Of a stretch of 20,036 nucleotides of DNA, positions 1 through 8,429 are shown piece after piece. The notes beneath the pieces are model-generated. The model worked only from the letters and a program-made list of their open reading frames with translations, did not search any database and was not told the DNA's origin. Position 1 is the first letter of the stretch. Each line of letters starts with the position of its first letter. This DNA comes from DATGMB01 sp035293845 (lineage in GTDB: Bacteria; Acidobacteriota; Terriglobia; Bryobacterales; Bryobacteraceae): assembly GCA_035293845.1 (NCBI GenBank), contig DATGMB010000069.1, forward strand, positions 1-20,036. Reading direction: 5' to 3'. Position numbers and translations under genes: made by a program.

Positions 1-738
1 GAGCTCGTAAAGGACGCCGGCATCGTCGACATCCACCACTTTCACATGGCAGCGGACCCGCACGCCAAGCCGCGTGAGCGTCTCCTCGGCGTGTTGAGAA
101 AGGCGCTCGGGGTAGCTCGAAAGGATGCGCGGGCCGCCGTCCACGAGGTAAATGGTGGCGTCCTCGGGCCGGATGGCGCGGAATTCGTTGCGCAGGGTGT
201 GGTGCGCGATTTCCGCCAGCGCGCCGGCCAGTTCGACGCCGGTCGGCCCGCCGCCCACGATCACGAACGTCAGCCAGGCGCGCCGCAGATCCGCGGATGT
301 TGCGCGCTCGGCGGCCTCGAACGCGTAGAGGATCTTGTGCCGGATGGCCGTGGCTTCTTCGACCGTCTTAAGGCTTGGCGCCCAGTCGCGCCACTGATCG
401 CGGCCGTAGTAGGAGGTCTTTGAGCCGGTGGCGACGATCAGGGTGTCATAGTCGCAGGAGGCGCCGTCCTTGAGGAAGACGCGATGCGCCACGGGATCGA
501 TATCGGCGGCCTCCCCCAGCAGTACGCGCACATTCCGGTGCTTTTCGAGGATGCCGCGCAGGGGCGCGCTGATGTCGCCGGGCGAAAGAGAGCCGGTCGC
601 GACCTGATACAGGAGTGGCTGGAAAAGGTGGAAGTTGCGGCGGTCGATGAGGGTGACATCGACGTCCGACGAGCCGAGCGTGCGCGCGGCATACAGACCG
701 CCGAAGCCGCCGCCGAGGATGAGCACACGATGCCTCAT
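1..738 (-). CDS. ndh: Type II NADH dehydrogenase (NDH-2), N-terminal part, truncated by window edge
   Basis: This is the first 246 residues of a single-subunit, FAD-containing NADH:quinone oxidoreductase; the C-terminus lies beyond position 1. NDH-2 enzymes sit on the inner face of the cytoplasmic membrane and pass electrons from NADH to quinone without pumping protons. The protein opens with MRHRVLILGGGFGGLYAA, a Rossmann GxGxxG dinucleotide fold for FAD. It continues with the family segment NFHLFQPLLYQVATGSLSPG, then TLIVATGS, and a second Rossmann motif FVIVGGGPTGVELAGALAE for NADH near residues 160-180. I chose the ATG at 738 because the FAD fold begins directly after it; a weak GAAG lies a few bases upstream. 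The frame is open to the window edge. Other pyridine nucleotide-disulfide oxidoreductases share the two folds, but the region after the first fold is characteristic of NDH-2. Confidence 0.88.
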   Translation of the reverse strand, partial: MRHRVLILGGGFGGLYAARTLGSSDVDVTLIDRRNFHLFQPLLYQVATGSLSPGDISAPLRGILEKHRNVRVLLGEAADIDPVAHRVFLKDGASCDYDTLIVATGSKTSYYGRDQWRDWAPSLKTVEEATAIRHKILYAFEAAERATSADLRRAWLTFVIVGGGPTGVELAGALAEIAHHTLRNEFRAIRPEDATIYLVDGGPRILSSYPERLSQHAEETLTRLGVRVRCHVKVVDVDDAGVLYEL

Positions 739-1126
739 ATCTTCAAGATACGGTGAAGACACGTATCCCTGGGGAGGGCAACGCGCGTTGGCGCACGGAC
801 GTGCAGGGCCGGGTGGGTGACCGGGTGTTCAGGGCCGAGGTGGTAAGGAGATCTCCTCATCTCCCCCGCCGCAAGCGGACGGGGAAGAACGATCGGCAGG
901 CACTGGCGAACGTTGCACGACGTTGGGTCCGAACTTAGGTTGCCCTGGCCATTGGGCATCGGACGTCGCTCCGGAACGGGCTACCTCTCGCCTGGCGGGC
1001 AGCTCTTTTTCGATTTCGAGAGTAGCACGGGGAGTTGGGGCGGCGGGCGGCGGCTGCTTGCAACCGGCTGAAAAGAAACGAAAGAAAAAATTTAGATTTC
1101 GTAGGATGAAATAACCAAAGTGATGG

Positions 1127-1156
1127 TTGCAGCGGTTCTGATAGGCATAGTACTAT
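1127..1156 (+). promoter_or_regulatory. Candidate sigma-70 promoter for the giant exported protein
   Basis: TTGCAG (1127-1132) and TACTAT (1151-1156) are separated by 18 bp. A start site near 1163 would give a leader of about 60 nt before the ATG at 1223. The candidate promoter of the RRM gene at the right end of the window has TTGCAA, the same 18-bp spacer and the same TACTAT. This is consensus matching by eye only. Confidence 0.35.
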
Positions 1157-1159
1157 CAG
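1138..1159. promoter_or_regulatory. Nested palindrome, possible operator
   Basis: CTGATAG (1138-1144) and CTATCAG (1153-1159) form perfect 7-bp inverted arms around an 8-bp centre. A second perfect 10-bp palindrome, ATAGTACTAT, lies at 1147-1156. Both overlap the spacer and -10 of the candidate promoter, where a repressor would be expected to bind. A hairpin in RNA is unlikely to matter if transcription starts downstream. Confidence 0.35.
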
Positions 1160-1222
1160 CCTTCGTCCCGGCTGCCTGGGGGCCGAGACGACTAAGCGGG
1201 TTAATTGGTACTGGAGATGCCG

Positions 1223-4200
1223 ATGCCGACAAAGTTTGCGGGACAGCAGCCATTCAGCCTGAACGATGTCCTGCGAAGCGCGTGGAAACCTATAGGAAGA
1301 TGGTCTGAGTTTGTGGCATCCGCCGGTGCGGTTCTGCTGCTGGCTGGAGTAGCATCGGGGCAACAGGTTAACCTGTACGTGCCCGATATGGTCAACGCCC
1401 CCCCGTCCTGAGCGAGTATGCGATCAACGCCGCCACTGGAGCCCTGACGCCTCTTGCGGGGCAAGCCACTTCTCCGTCCGACGCTAGTCCGACGCGGGTG
1501 GCGGTGACGCCGGATAACCGCTTCCTGTATGTGCCCAGCGACAGCGGAACGCTCGATGCCTACGCAGTAGGTGTGGGCGGTAGCCTGACGCCAATTGCCC
1601 TGAGTGGCACTGCTTACGCCGTAGGGGGCGGGCCGCTGGGCATCGCGGTTAATCAGAACAACGTATACGTCGCGCAAAAGAACGGAAACGGGATCAGCAT
1701 CTGGTCGATTAATCAGTCGAGCGGCGCCCTTACCCCGGTGGCGTGTGGCCCGTGCCGCCTGGGTAGCGGCAACCCCGTCAACCTCGTGATCGATCCGACC
1801 AACAGCTATGTCTACGTGGCTCTGTTAGCGACCCACTCGATCGGTGTCGCCACAATCGACCCGAGTACCGGCGCATTCTCGAGTTTCACCATCGCTTACA
1901 CCGGCCCATCGAGTTTCACGCCAGAGGATCTGGTGCCGTCGCCGATGGGTAACTATCTCTTCGCCACAGATGGCGGGTTCCCGGGCAACGTGTACGCATT
2001 CCCGGTCACCGGCGCCACACTGGGGACTCCCGTGCTGGCTTCGACCGGCGGTCTGGACCCAGTCGGAATCGCCATCGACCCGAGTGGCACCTTTCTGTTT
2101 GCAGCCAACTACGCCACCAGCAATGTGGCCGCCTTTAAAATCACGACCAGCCCGCTGGCACTGACGCCTGTCGCGGGTTCGCCTTTCGCCTCCGGCGGCA
2201 GCGGACCGCAGGGCGTGACCGTCTCGCCGGCCGGCAACTTCGTTTACGTTTCCAACCAGAGCAGCAGCTCCGTAACCGGGTTCTCGTACAACACCTCGAC
2301 TGGCATATTGACGCAGATCAACACGATTGCCACCGGCTCGGCGCCGAATTTTCCTCTGGCGCACTTCGTCCCCGTTCCCACGATCTACAGTATCTCACCC
2401 ATGTCGGGGCTGGTGAGCACGCCCGTCACCATAAACGGCAGCAACTTCGGCGCGACGCAGGGCACAAGCACAGTGACCTTCAACGGCACTAGCGCGGGCG
2501 CCGCCTTGTCTTGGAGCAACTTCAACATCACGGTGCAGGTGCCGATCGGGGCAACCACCGGCAACCTCGTGGTCACAGTTGGAGGCGCCACGAGCAATCC
2601 CATGGCCTTTGCGATCGCTAATGCACCCACGATCTCTAACGTGTCACCAAATTCGGCCCCACCCACGTCGCTCGTAACCATTAGCGGCAGCAACTTTGGC
2701 GCGACCCAGGGCACAAGCACTGTGACCTTCAACGGCACAAGCGCGGGCGCGATAGTGACCTGGAGTAATACCATCATCAGAGTGGCCGTCCCGAATGGCG
2801 CAACCACTGGTAACGTCGTAGTCACGGTCGATGGCGTCGCCAGCGGCGGCAGTAGCCCTTTCACCGTGACAAATTCGCCGATCATTGCGAACCTGTCGCC
2901 CGGGTCCGGGCCGGTGGGCACCAATGTCACGATTGCCGGTCTCAATTTTGGTGCTACCCAAGGCACCAGCACCATCACCTTCAATGGTGTGCCTGCGGTG
3001 GCCAGCGCATGGAGCGACACCAGCATTTCCGTGGCAGTCCCAAGCGGGGCGAGCACGGGTTCCGTAATTGTGACAGTGGGGGCATCGTCCAGTGCCGGAA
3101 CACGGTTTGCGGTGCCGCCCGTGCTCACCAGTGTGTCCCCGGCGGCGGGTGTGGCCGGAACGCAGGTCACTATTTCTGGCTCGGGTTTTGGGTCGGCGCA
3201 AGGCGCTGGAACCGTGTGGCTGGGTACGACGTACGCCACCGTAGTGAGTTGGAGCGACACGCAGATCGTTGCCACAATCGCATCCAACTCACGTTCAGGA
3301 ACTGCACAGGTGCAACAGGCGGGGGCATGGTCCGGCACCGTGCCGTTTATCGTAAATACTGCGACGATTTCAAATGTAACGCCCACCAGCGGCCTCCCGG
3401 GCACCCAGGTGACGATCACGGGCACCGGATTCGGGGCGCAGCAAGGCAGCGGCCAGGTCTGGCTGGGCACCGCAAATGGCGTTGTGCAAAGCTGGAGCGA
3501 TACGCAGGTAGTGGCTCTGGTAGCCGCCGGATCGGCATCCGGGAACGCCCTGGTATTACAGAACGGCGTTACCAGCAATGCGGTTCCGTTTACGGTGAGC
3601 ACTCCACAAATAACGAGCATCAGCCCGACTTCGGGGCCCGTAGGGACCTCAGTCACCATCAGCGGAAGCGGTTTTGGGCCAATCCAAGGGGCCGGCGCAG
3701 TCCAACTGGGCAGCATGAATGGGGGAGTCGTGAGTTGGAGCGACTCGCAGGTGGTTGCCACCGTAGCCGCCGGTTCGCTCAGCGGTATCGTGTCTGTCAC
3801 GCAGAACGCTGTCCAGAGTAATTCCAAATCGTTTTTGGTGACGGCTCCGGGCGGCGGCTCTCTGACGCTGACCCCGGTTACGCTAAAGATGATGGTCGGC
3901 GACACGCACACGATCCAGGCACTGAACTCCTCCAATCAACCCGTCGCCGGCCTCACTTGGGTCTCCAGCGACCCCACCATCGTCAGTCTCTCGACAAACG
4001 ATCCGCCGGTACTCACCGCGGTGGCCGCGGGGCACGTCACGATTACCGCAGGTAGTGCATCGGCGGATGTGACCGTCTCCTCCGTACCCCTGGCGCCCGG
4101 CACCGTGCTGTGGTCCAATCCCATCAATGGCGCTAGCGTGGATTGGATTCTGCCCGCCGTGCCGAGCCCAACCGGCGTTGCGGACGTGTTCGCGTTATCC

Positions 4201-6096
4201 GGCAGCACGGTGTATGCCGTCACCAGCGACGGTACAACGGCGTGGACCGCGGATGTGAGCGACTTTGACATTGCAGACCTGGAACTGTACCCCGATTTCC
4301 AGGGTGGCTTGGTGGCCGCGGATGCCCACAAAATCGTAACGCTAGAGGGCGCTACTGGAATGAGGTATCCATCCTACACGGCGCCGGACAATTGCACTAT
4401 CCGGGGGGTAGGTGTACACCCCGATGGCACTCTCTTCGTGCCTCTAGATTATTGCTGGCCCCCGTCGCCGTACACCTCCGTAATTGGCATCGATCCCACG
4501 ACCGGGACACCCAAGTTCCAAGTACCGGTACCATACAACAAAGGTTGCGGTAATCCCAAAGATTGTGCTAGCGGATGGAGTTACGATCTGAAAATTGCCG
4601 GCGACGGCTTCGCGTATGTCATGTACTCCGCGTTGTGGGACACGGACCACACAACACCTGACCCGTACTACGAGGAGGTGCGCTTGGCCCTTCTTCGGAT
4701 AAGCAGCAGCGGAACGTCCGATGATTTCACGTTAGGGGAATGGTACTACCCGAAGTATTACGTCTCGAACTGCGGGCCCCCCTACCTCCCCTACTCCTGC
4801 TACGTGGGCAGTACCCCCGCGGAGTATCCGACCATGATTACGAATGCAGACACAGGCGTCTTGGTGGCATGGTACGAAAAGACAGGCGCGGATTGGTCGC
4901 TACGCGTCGCTAACGTGACAGGTAGCGGTGTAAGCACAACGACTGGTTCCCAGCTGCCATTCTCACCAGATGCACTCCAACTAAACCTCCAACTAGACCT
5001 TCAGACTCAAGACGGATCGTTCATTGGCCGGATGGGGCTCTCTGGGGAGTATATATTCTCGATGGATTCGGGCGGGAATCTTCGTTGGCTCCTGCAAAAC
5101 ATAATGCCCTATATGGCAACGGCTGATGGCGGGTTCATCGGCCAACAAGACAGTGCGTCTCCGATTCTCACGTTTGACCAATATGGCAACACCACAGGAC
5201 AGTCAACGGCCCAAGGCGAGCCTGGGTGGTTGGGGAATGTTCTCGGCTATGCGTACTCTGCGAGCGGTGGAGATCTCTCGAATATCTCATCACCCACCAC
5301 GGCCTACGCGACCACCTTTGCGGCCTTGCAGGGCGGCAATGCGTCGCACCAAGGCACCGCCATCCAGCAGGTTGTGACGAAAATGCCGCAGGGTCCGGCG
5401 AAGCAACTTCCGAATCTCAGCGGTCCGGTGGTTTGCGATCCGCTTCCCACTGGCGTGACGCCGACCTGTGGAAACATCAACGCCATCGAGTTGTTGACAA
5501 CTGCTTCCCCAGATTCAATCTTCCAGAACTTCATCCAGACGTTCGCACCGGTGAGCGGCAACCCATCCCCAAGCCCGATAATGACATTTACCGGACCGGG
5601 AAACTCGAACGCAATTCAAGTGAGCGGGCCGGGTCAGGTCCTAACCATCAGCCTAAAAGGGTGGCCGTCGTGGTTTCGAAATCCATTTTCGGTGATGACC
5701 GAGCGCTTCGACCCCGTTGCGCACACCATTTCTGCCGTGACGTTGGCGGGGCACCCGCTCGCGGGTTGGAGATACTGGCGCGTCTACTCCATCGGACCAA
5801 ATGACGTTGTGGTCGAGACAGGCGCCTACGACCAACCTGGCCCTGGACCGAAGAACTACTGGGGGTACTACGGAACCCGAAGAGTTGTAAGTAATGGGTG
5901 GAAGCAATATTTACAGTATATTAGGGTCAGGCTCAATGCGCCGCAAGGCTCCAACCTTAACGGAACGCTGGGCGGCATAAAGCTTAGGACTTATTCGTGG
6001 CCGGATGGACCGCCGCTCAGCGGCTACTGGGATTATTTTGGCGACTTCACGCAGTATATTTTGAGCAATGTCTGCCAATCGACGTCCTGCAACTAA
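1223..6096 (+). CDS. Giant exported beta-propeller / 6x IPT-TIG / BIG2 protein, reading frame interrupted at a C7 tract
   Basis: A secreted or surface protein of about 1,620 residues once the frame is joined; function unknown. The ATG at 1223 has GGAG six bases upstream and begins a signal peptide with hydrophobic core VASAGAVLLLAGVASG. This frame stops at 1409-1411, but the match continues one frame away across seven C (1398-1404), giving NLYVPDMVNAPP then VLSEYAINAATGALTPL, a seamless lactonase/YVTN propeller blade. Domains follow by position: seven-bladed propeller to about 2370; IPT/TIG domains starting near 2377, 2626, 2878, 3118, 3361 and 3604; BIG2 at 3859-4083; a PQQ-like propeller region from 4084 to about 5000; and an unrecognised aromatic- and Cys-containing C-terminus to 6093. 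No LPXTG, PEP-CTERM or transmembrane anchor is visible. The first start codon in the downstream frame is GTG 1498, but starting there would remove the signal peptide and half a blade. Either a base is missing here (sequencing error or mutation), or the tract allows slippage. Confidence 0.8.
1398..1404 (+). other. C7 homopolymer at the frame break of the giant protein
   Basis: The upstream frame reads GCC CCC CCG TCC TGA. One extra C, or a -1 slip in which tRNAs re-pair on C CCC CCG, joins the signal peptide to the propeller in frame. A run of C is typical of sequencing or assembly indels, slipped-strand phase variation, or ribosomal slippage; the sequence alone cannot separate these. Confidence 0.75.
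2437..2751 (+). repeat. Internal duplication of IPT/TIG domains 1 and 2
   Basis: The 66 bases from 2437 and the 66 bases from 2686 match at 61 positions, with a period of 249 bp (83 codons). The five differences are all at third codon positions, so both copies encode the same 22 residues starting GSNFGATQG. IPT3, about 250 bp further on, keeps NFGATQGTST but has diverged more. This points to relatively recent duplication or gene conversion within the repeat array. Confidence 0.8.
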
Positions 6097-6103
6097 GAAA
6101 CCG

Positions 6104-6814
6104 ATGTCCAGCCGAATGAGAGCGCTCGTCGGGATTGCGATCCTCGTTGTTGTGGCGGCGGCCTGCCGGTTGTACTATGTGGACGAAGAAAGCGGCGCTT
6201 GGCTACTGTGGAATAACAAGGAGGCTTATTGCTTCAATACAGTCGCTCGCCGTGGCTACTGGCAAAGCTACCTCGGGTACCCGTGGGCCTTGTTGATGGC
6301 ATATCTCGGCGCACCAGGCCTGCCCGTTGAAGACCGTTGGTCTCTCGACGTAGTCCGAGTAACATCCGCCAGCGTGGAACATCACACGTTGCAACTCGAA
6401 GGCGGCGGGGCTTCTCCAAGGAGGTATACCGTAATTGGGGGTAGCATTTACGCGGAATGCCAGTCGAGTCTCTGCCGATGGGCCGGGGACCACTTCGAGA
6501 ATGCAACACCTGAGGAACGGCAACGGCTGGGCGACACCAGCCATCTCGATAAAGACGAGGATATTGAACGCGAGAATGGCTGGTCCAAACGTACCCCGAT
6601 AAGTCCGGACCGGCGCGATTTTACCATTTCCGTGGGCGACCAGTTCGCGATTTCGGTTAAGCACTCGGACCCAAACGACCCTTCGAACGACGCTCTGTCG
6701 GTCTACCTCGTGCGCCAGGGACGTGGCGCCGAGAAGATCGGAGAGATCCCAGCACGCAAGGGCAGGATTAGCCGGTCAGAGTATCACCGCCTCTTTGCTG
6801 GGCCTCCGGGTTGA
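6104..6814 (+). CDS. Putative lipoprotein or membrane-anchored protein of unknown function
   Basis: I do not recognise the family. From ATG 6104 the product has 236 residues and begins 7 bp after the stop of the giant gene, so the two are probably co-transcribed. An in-frame ATG at 6068 would overlap that gene by 29 bp and add 12 polar residues. The N-terminus has an Arg-rich start, a hydrophobic core IAILVVVAAAC and Cys21, which could be a lipobox cysteine; the -3 residue is Ala, which is not ideal, so a single transmembrane anchor is the alternative. The rest is soluble, charged and rich in Trp and Tyr near the start, with four further Cys (one in the first third, three in the middle). The position next to a giant exported protein suggests an accessory or surface partner; this is inference only. 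Confidence 0.65.
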   Translation: MSSRMRALVGIAILVVVAAACRLYYVDEESGAWLLWNNKEAYCFNTVARRGYWQSYLGYPWALLMAYLGAPGLPVEDRWSLDVVRVTSASVEHHTLQLEGGGASPRRYTVIGGSIYAECQSSLCRWAGDHFENATPEERQRLGDTSHLDKDEDIERENGWSKRTPISPDRRDFTISVGDQFAISVKHSDPNDPSNDALSVYLVRQGRGAEKIGEIPARKGRISRSEYHRLFAGPPG

Positions 6815-6968
6815 CCAAGTCCCCTGCGGACGACCCGCAATACAGGCGAAGAAAAAGCTATGCTTCGTCTTCTTCATTGAAAAAGCCCCGAGCCGGTTGT
6901 CTACGCTCGTCCCAGACCTCGATGGCCGGGCGTAATCCATCCCACCGCCCAAGTCGTGAGCCGCCGTG

Positions 6969-7622
6969 CTACTCGAACCGGCGGCGGAAGTCTTCGAACT
7001 CGGAGCGGAGGCCGGCCAGTTCGGCTTCGAGTTGAGCGACGCGGTCGGCGAGCGGCCGGCTATGGACGGGTTCCGCGGCCGGCTCGGCGCGGGACTCCTC
7101 GGCGGCTTCCGGCGGCTCGCCGGAAAGGAGGTGGGCCCAGCGCGGCTCTTTGAAGCCGGCCTGCCGCGGAAGCTGGCGGACGAAGCCGGCTTCGGCAAGG
7201 TGCCGCAGCGTCGCTTCGACCGCTTCGAGATCGTCGAATGCGTACAGCCGCTCGGTGCGCCCGCGCAATTCGCCGGAGGTTTGCGGCCCGCGCAGCAGAA
7301 GCACGCAAAGCACGGCCGCTTCGCGGCGACCCATATTGAATTTTTCCGTGAAGCGCTGGGCGTGTTTTGGGACGCGGCTGTCCTTGCCCGTGCTCCGCAG
7401 AGCGAGGCCCTTGGCGCGCAGGCTTTCAAGCGCATCCTCGACGATGCCGTCCTCATACGCGACCACCGGATCGCGGTTCGATTTCTGGTTGCAGGCGTTC
7501 ACCAGGGCGTTGAGCGAGAGCGGGTAATATTCGGGCGTGGCGATCTCTTTTTCGAGCAGCGAGCCGAGCACGCGCGCCTCGGCGGCATCGAGCTGGAAAT
7601 CGATCTGCGGCGGTTCCGGCAT
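6969..7622 (-). CDS. yceH: YceH/UPF0502 (DUF480) family protein
   Basis: The 217-residue product matches the DUF480/YceH family, which has two winged-helix domains and no settled biochemical role. Visible family segments are ARVLGSLLEKEIATPEYYPL near the start, LNALVNACNQKSNRDPVV, and in the second domain NMGRREAAVLCVLLLRGPQT with RTERLYAFDDLEAVEATL. The C-terminal 45 residues are an Ala/Glu/Arg-rich linker followed by a short probable coiled coil (VAQLEAELAGLRSEFEDFRRRF), which is common in this family. The ATG at 7622 has GGAG directly upstream. It is divergent from the glutaminase-like gene with 83 bp between starts and is probably monocistronic. Nothing in the neighbourhood reveals its role. 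Confidence 0.88.
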   Translation of the reverse strand: MPEPPQIDFQLDAAEARVLGSLLEKEIATPEYYPLSLNALVNACNQKSNRDPVVAYEDGIVEDALESLRAKGLALRSTGKDSRVPKHAQRFTEKFNMGRREAAVLCVLLLRGPQTSGELRGRTERLYAFDDLEAVEATLRHLAEAGFVRQLPRQAGFKEPRWAHLLSGEPPEAAEESRAEPAAEPVHSRPLADRVAQLEAELAGLRSEFEDFRRRFE

Positions 7623-7687
7623 AGCTCCAGTGTACGGTCCCGTCCACGATTTTCGGTGCGCAATCCCCCATGCTTTCGGGAGTTGTT

Positions 7688-7697
7688 TGTGATATAA
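7688..7697 (+). promoter_or_regulatory. Candidate extended -10 for the glutaminase-like gene
   Basis: TGTGATATAA ends only 8 bp before the ATG at 7706, and no convincing -35 is visible. If used, the transcript would start at or within a few bases of the ATG and be essentially leaderless; no Shine-Dalgarno sequence is seen before this ATG. A similar TGTGATAAT lies upstream of the sulfatase gene. Confidence 0.3.
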
Positions 7698-7705
7698 GTC
7701 CGCCC

Positions 7706-8407
7706 ATGAATTCAGCGATTCGGGTTGGGCTCATCGGCGATTACCGGGATGCCCAGAGGGCTCATCAGGCTATTCCGAAAGCGCTACAAGCGGTTTCGGA
7801 GGTGGAGTGTGTCTGGATTCCAACGGAATCCGCCGAAACCGAGGCTTCCCTCGCTGGCTTCGACGGGTTCTGGTGCGTTCCGGGGATGCCGTACCGCAGC
7901 GCGGCAGGGGCGATCAACGCCATCCGCCACGCGCGCACGACGCGCACCCCGTTTCTGGGCACATCCGCGGGATTCCAATATGCGGTCCTGGAATTCGCGC
8001 GCAACGTGGTGGGACTGCGGAACGCAGAGCACCAGAAAACCCATCCCAAGGCGGAGATGCCGCTGATTTCGCCGCTCCCCACCGCCCTGGCGGGCGTCCG
8101 GGCGCGCGTGCACCTGCTGCCGGGATCTCACCTGCGCCGCGCCTATGACGCCCCGCACACGACCGAGGAGTATCACTGCAGCTTCGGGCTCAACGGCAAA
8201 TACCGGCGCCTGCTCGAAGGCAAGGAACTGTACGTGGCGGCGATCGACGACCAGCAGCACATCCGGGCCGTGGAGCTGGACGGGCACCCGTTCTTTGTCG
8301 CGACCCTCTTCCAGCCCGAGCTGCGCGAGACTGCAAGCCCGATCATCCGGGAATTTGTCCACGCCTGCGCCAGGCGGAAGAATGCCGTGGTGAAGGCGGC
8401 AGGGTAG
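7706..8407 (+). CDS. CTP synthase C-terminal-like class I glutamine amidotransferase homologue with substituted catalytic residues
   Basis: The 233-residue product resembles the isolated glutaminase (GATase1) half of CTP synthase. It keeps VGLIGDYRD at the start, AINAIRHARTTRTPFLGTSA and the following FQYAVLEFARNVVG, which parallel the CTP synthase segments around IPFLGICLG and AVIEFARNV. The nucleophile position of that GxCxG elbow is Ser87 here, and the FHPE motif near the C-terminus reads FQPE (Gln203, Glu205), so the usual Cys-His-Glu triad is S-Q-E. Normal glutamine hydrolysis is therefore unlikely. From memory, databases hold a family named CTP synthase C-terminal region-related (seleno)protein, which I think this belongs to. 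ATG 7706 was chosen over an upstream in-frame start near 7670 because homology begins right after it. No synthetase domain is adjacent; substrate and role are unknown. Confidence 0.8.
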   Translation: MNSAIRVGLIGDYRDAQRAHQAIPKALQAVSEVECVWIPTESAETEASLAGFDGFWCVPGMPYRSAAGAINAIRHARTTRTPFLGTSAGFQYAVLEFARNVVGLRNAEHQKTHPKAEMPLISPLPTALAGVRARVHLLPGSHLRRAYDAPHTTEEYHCSFGLNGKYRRLLEGKELYVAAIDDQQHIRAVELDGHPFFVATLFQPELRETASPIIREFVHACARRKNAVVKAAG

Positions 8408-8412
8408 GCGGG

Positions 8413-8428
8413 GGCCGGGCGCTCGGCC
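8413..8428. terminator. Possible bidirectional hairpin between convergent genes
   Basis: GGCCG (8413-8417) and CGGCC (8424-8428) flank a 6-base loop. It fills the 22-bp gap between the ends of the glutaminase-like gene and the Rieske gene. No T-run follows on either strand, so this is weak as an intrinsic terminator. Confidence 0.3.
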
Positions 8429-8429
8429 A

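Larger units (their letters stand above)
739..1222. other. 484-bp intergenic region between divergent genes, no gene supported
   Basis: It separates the left-going NADH dehydrogenase from the right-going giant exported protein, so it should hold both promoters. Visible structures are a 12-bp perfect palindrome AGGAGATCTCCT at 846-857, an inverted repeat AACGT-N6-ACGTT at 909-924, an A-rich stretch at about 1071-1115, and a nested palindrome with a candidate promoter at 1127-1159 (listed separately). Short open frames here have no recognisable domains, conflict with each other and look fortuitous. Confidence 0.6.

Noticed and set aside
1120..1308. Small plus-strand ORF with a hydrophobic N-terminus
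   Set aside because: It overlaps the proposed promoter and the signal-peptide frame starting at 1223, has GTG as start and no homology that I recognise.
1372..1497. GTG 1498 as the true start of the giant protein
   Set aside because: The 126 bases before it in that frame already encode half a propeller blade, and a signal peptide with a proper ribosome binding site lies one frame away.
3009..3821. 270-codon plus-strand open frame inside the giant gene
   Set aside because: It is an alternative-frame reading of the IPT array; the encoded sequence is low in hydrophobic content and has no domain.
2385..3935. 516-codon minus-strand open frame opposite the IPT repeats
   Set aside because: Its apparent repeats are only the antisense of the IPT array; there is no start context or domain.
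6815..6968. Terminator hairpin after the lipoprotein gene
   Set aside because: Arms such as CGAAG/CTTCG are short and scattered with no following T-run, so I see no convincing terminator in these 154 bases.
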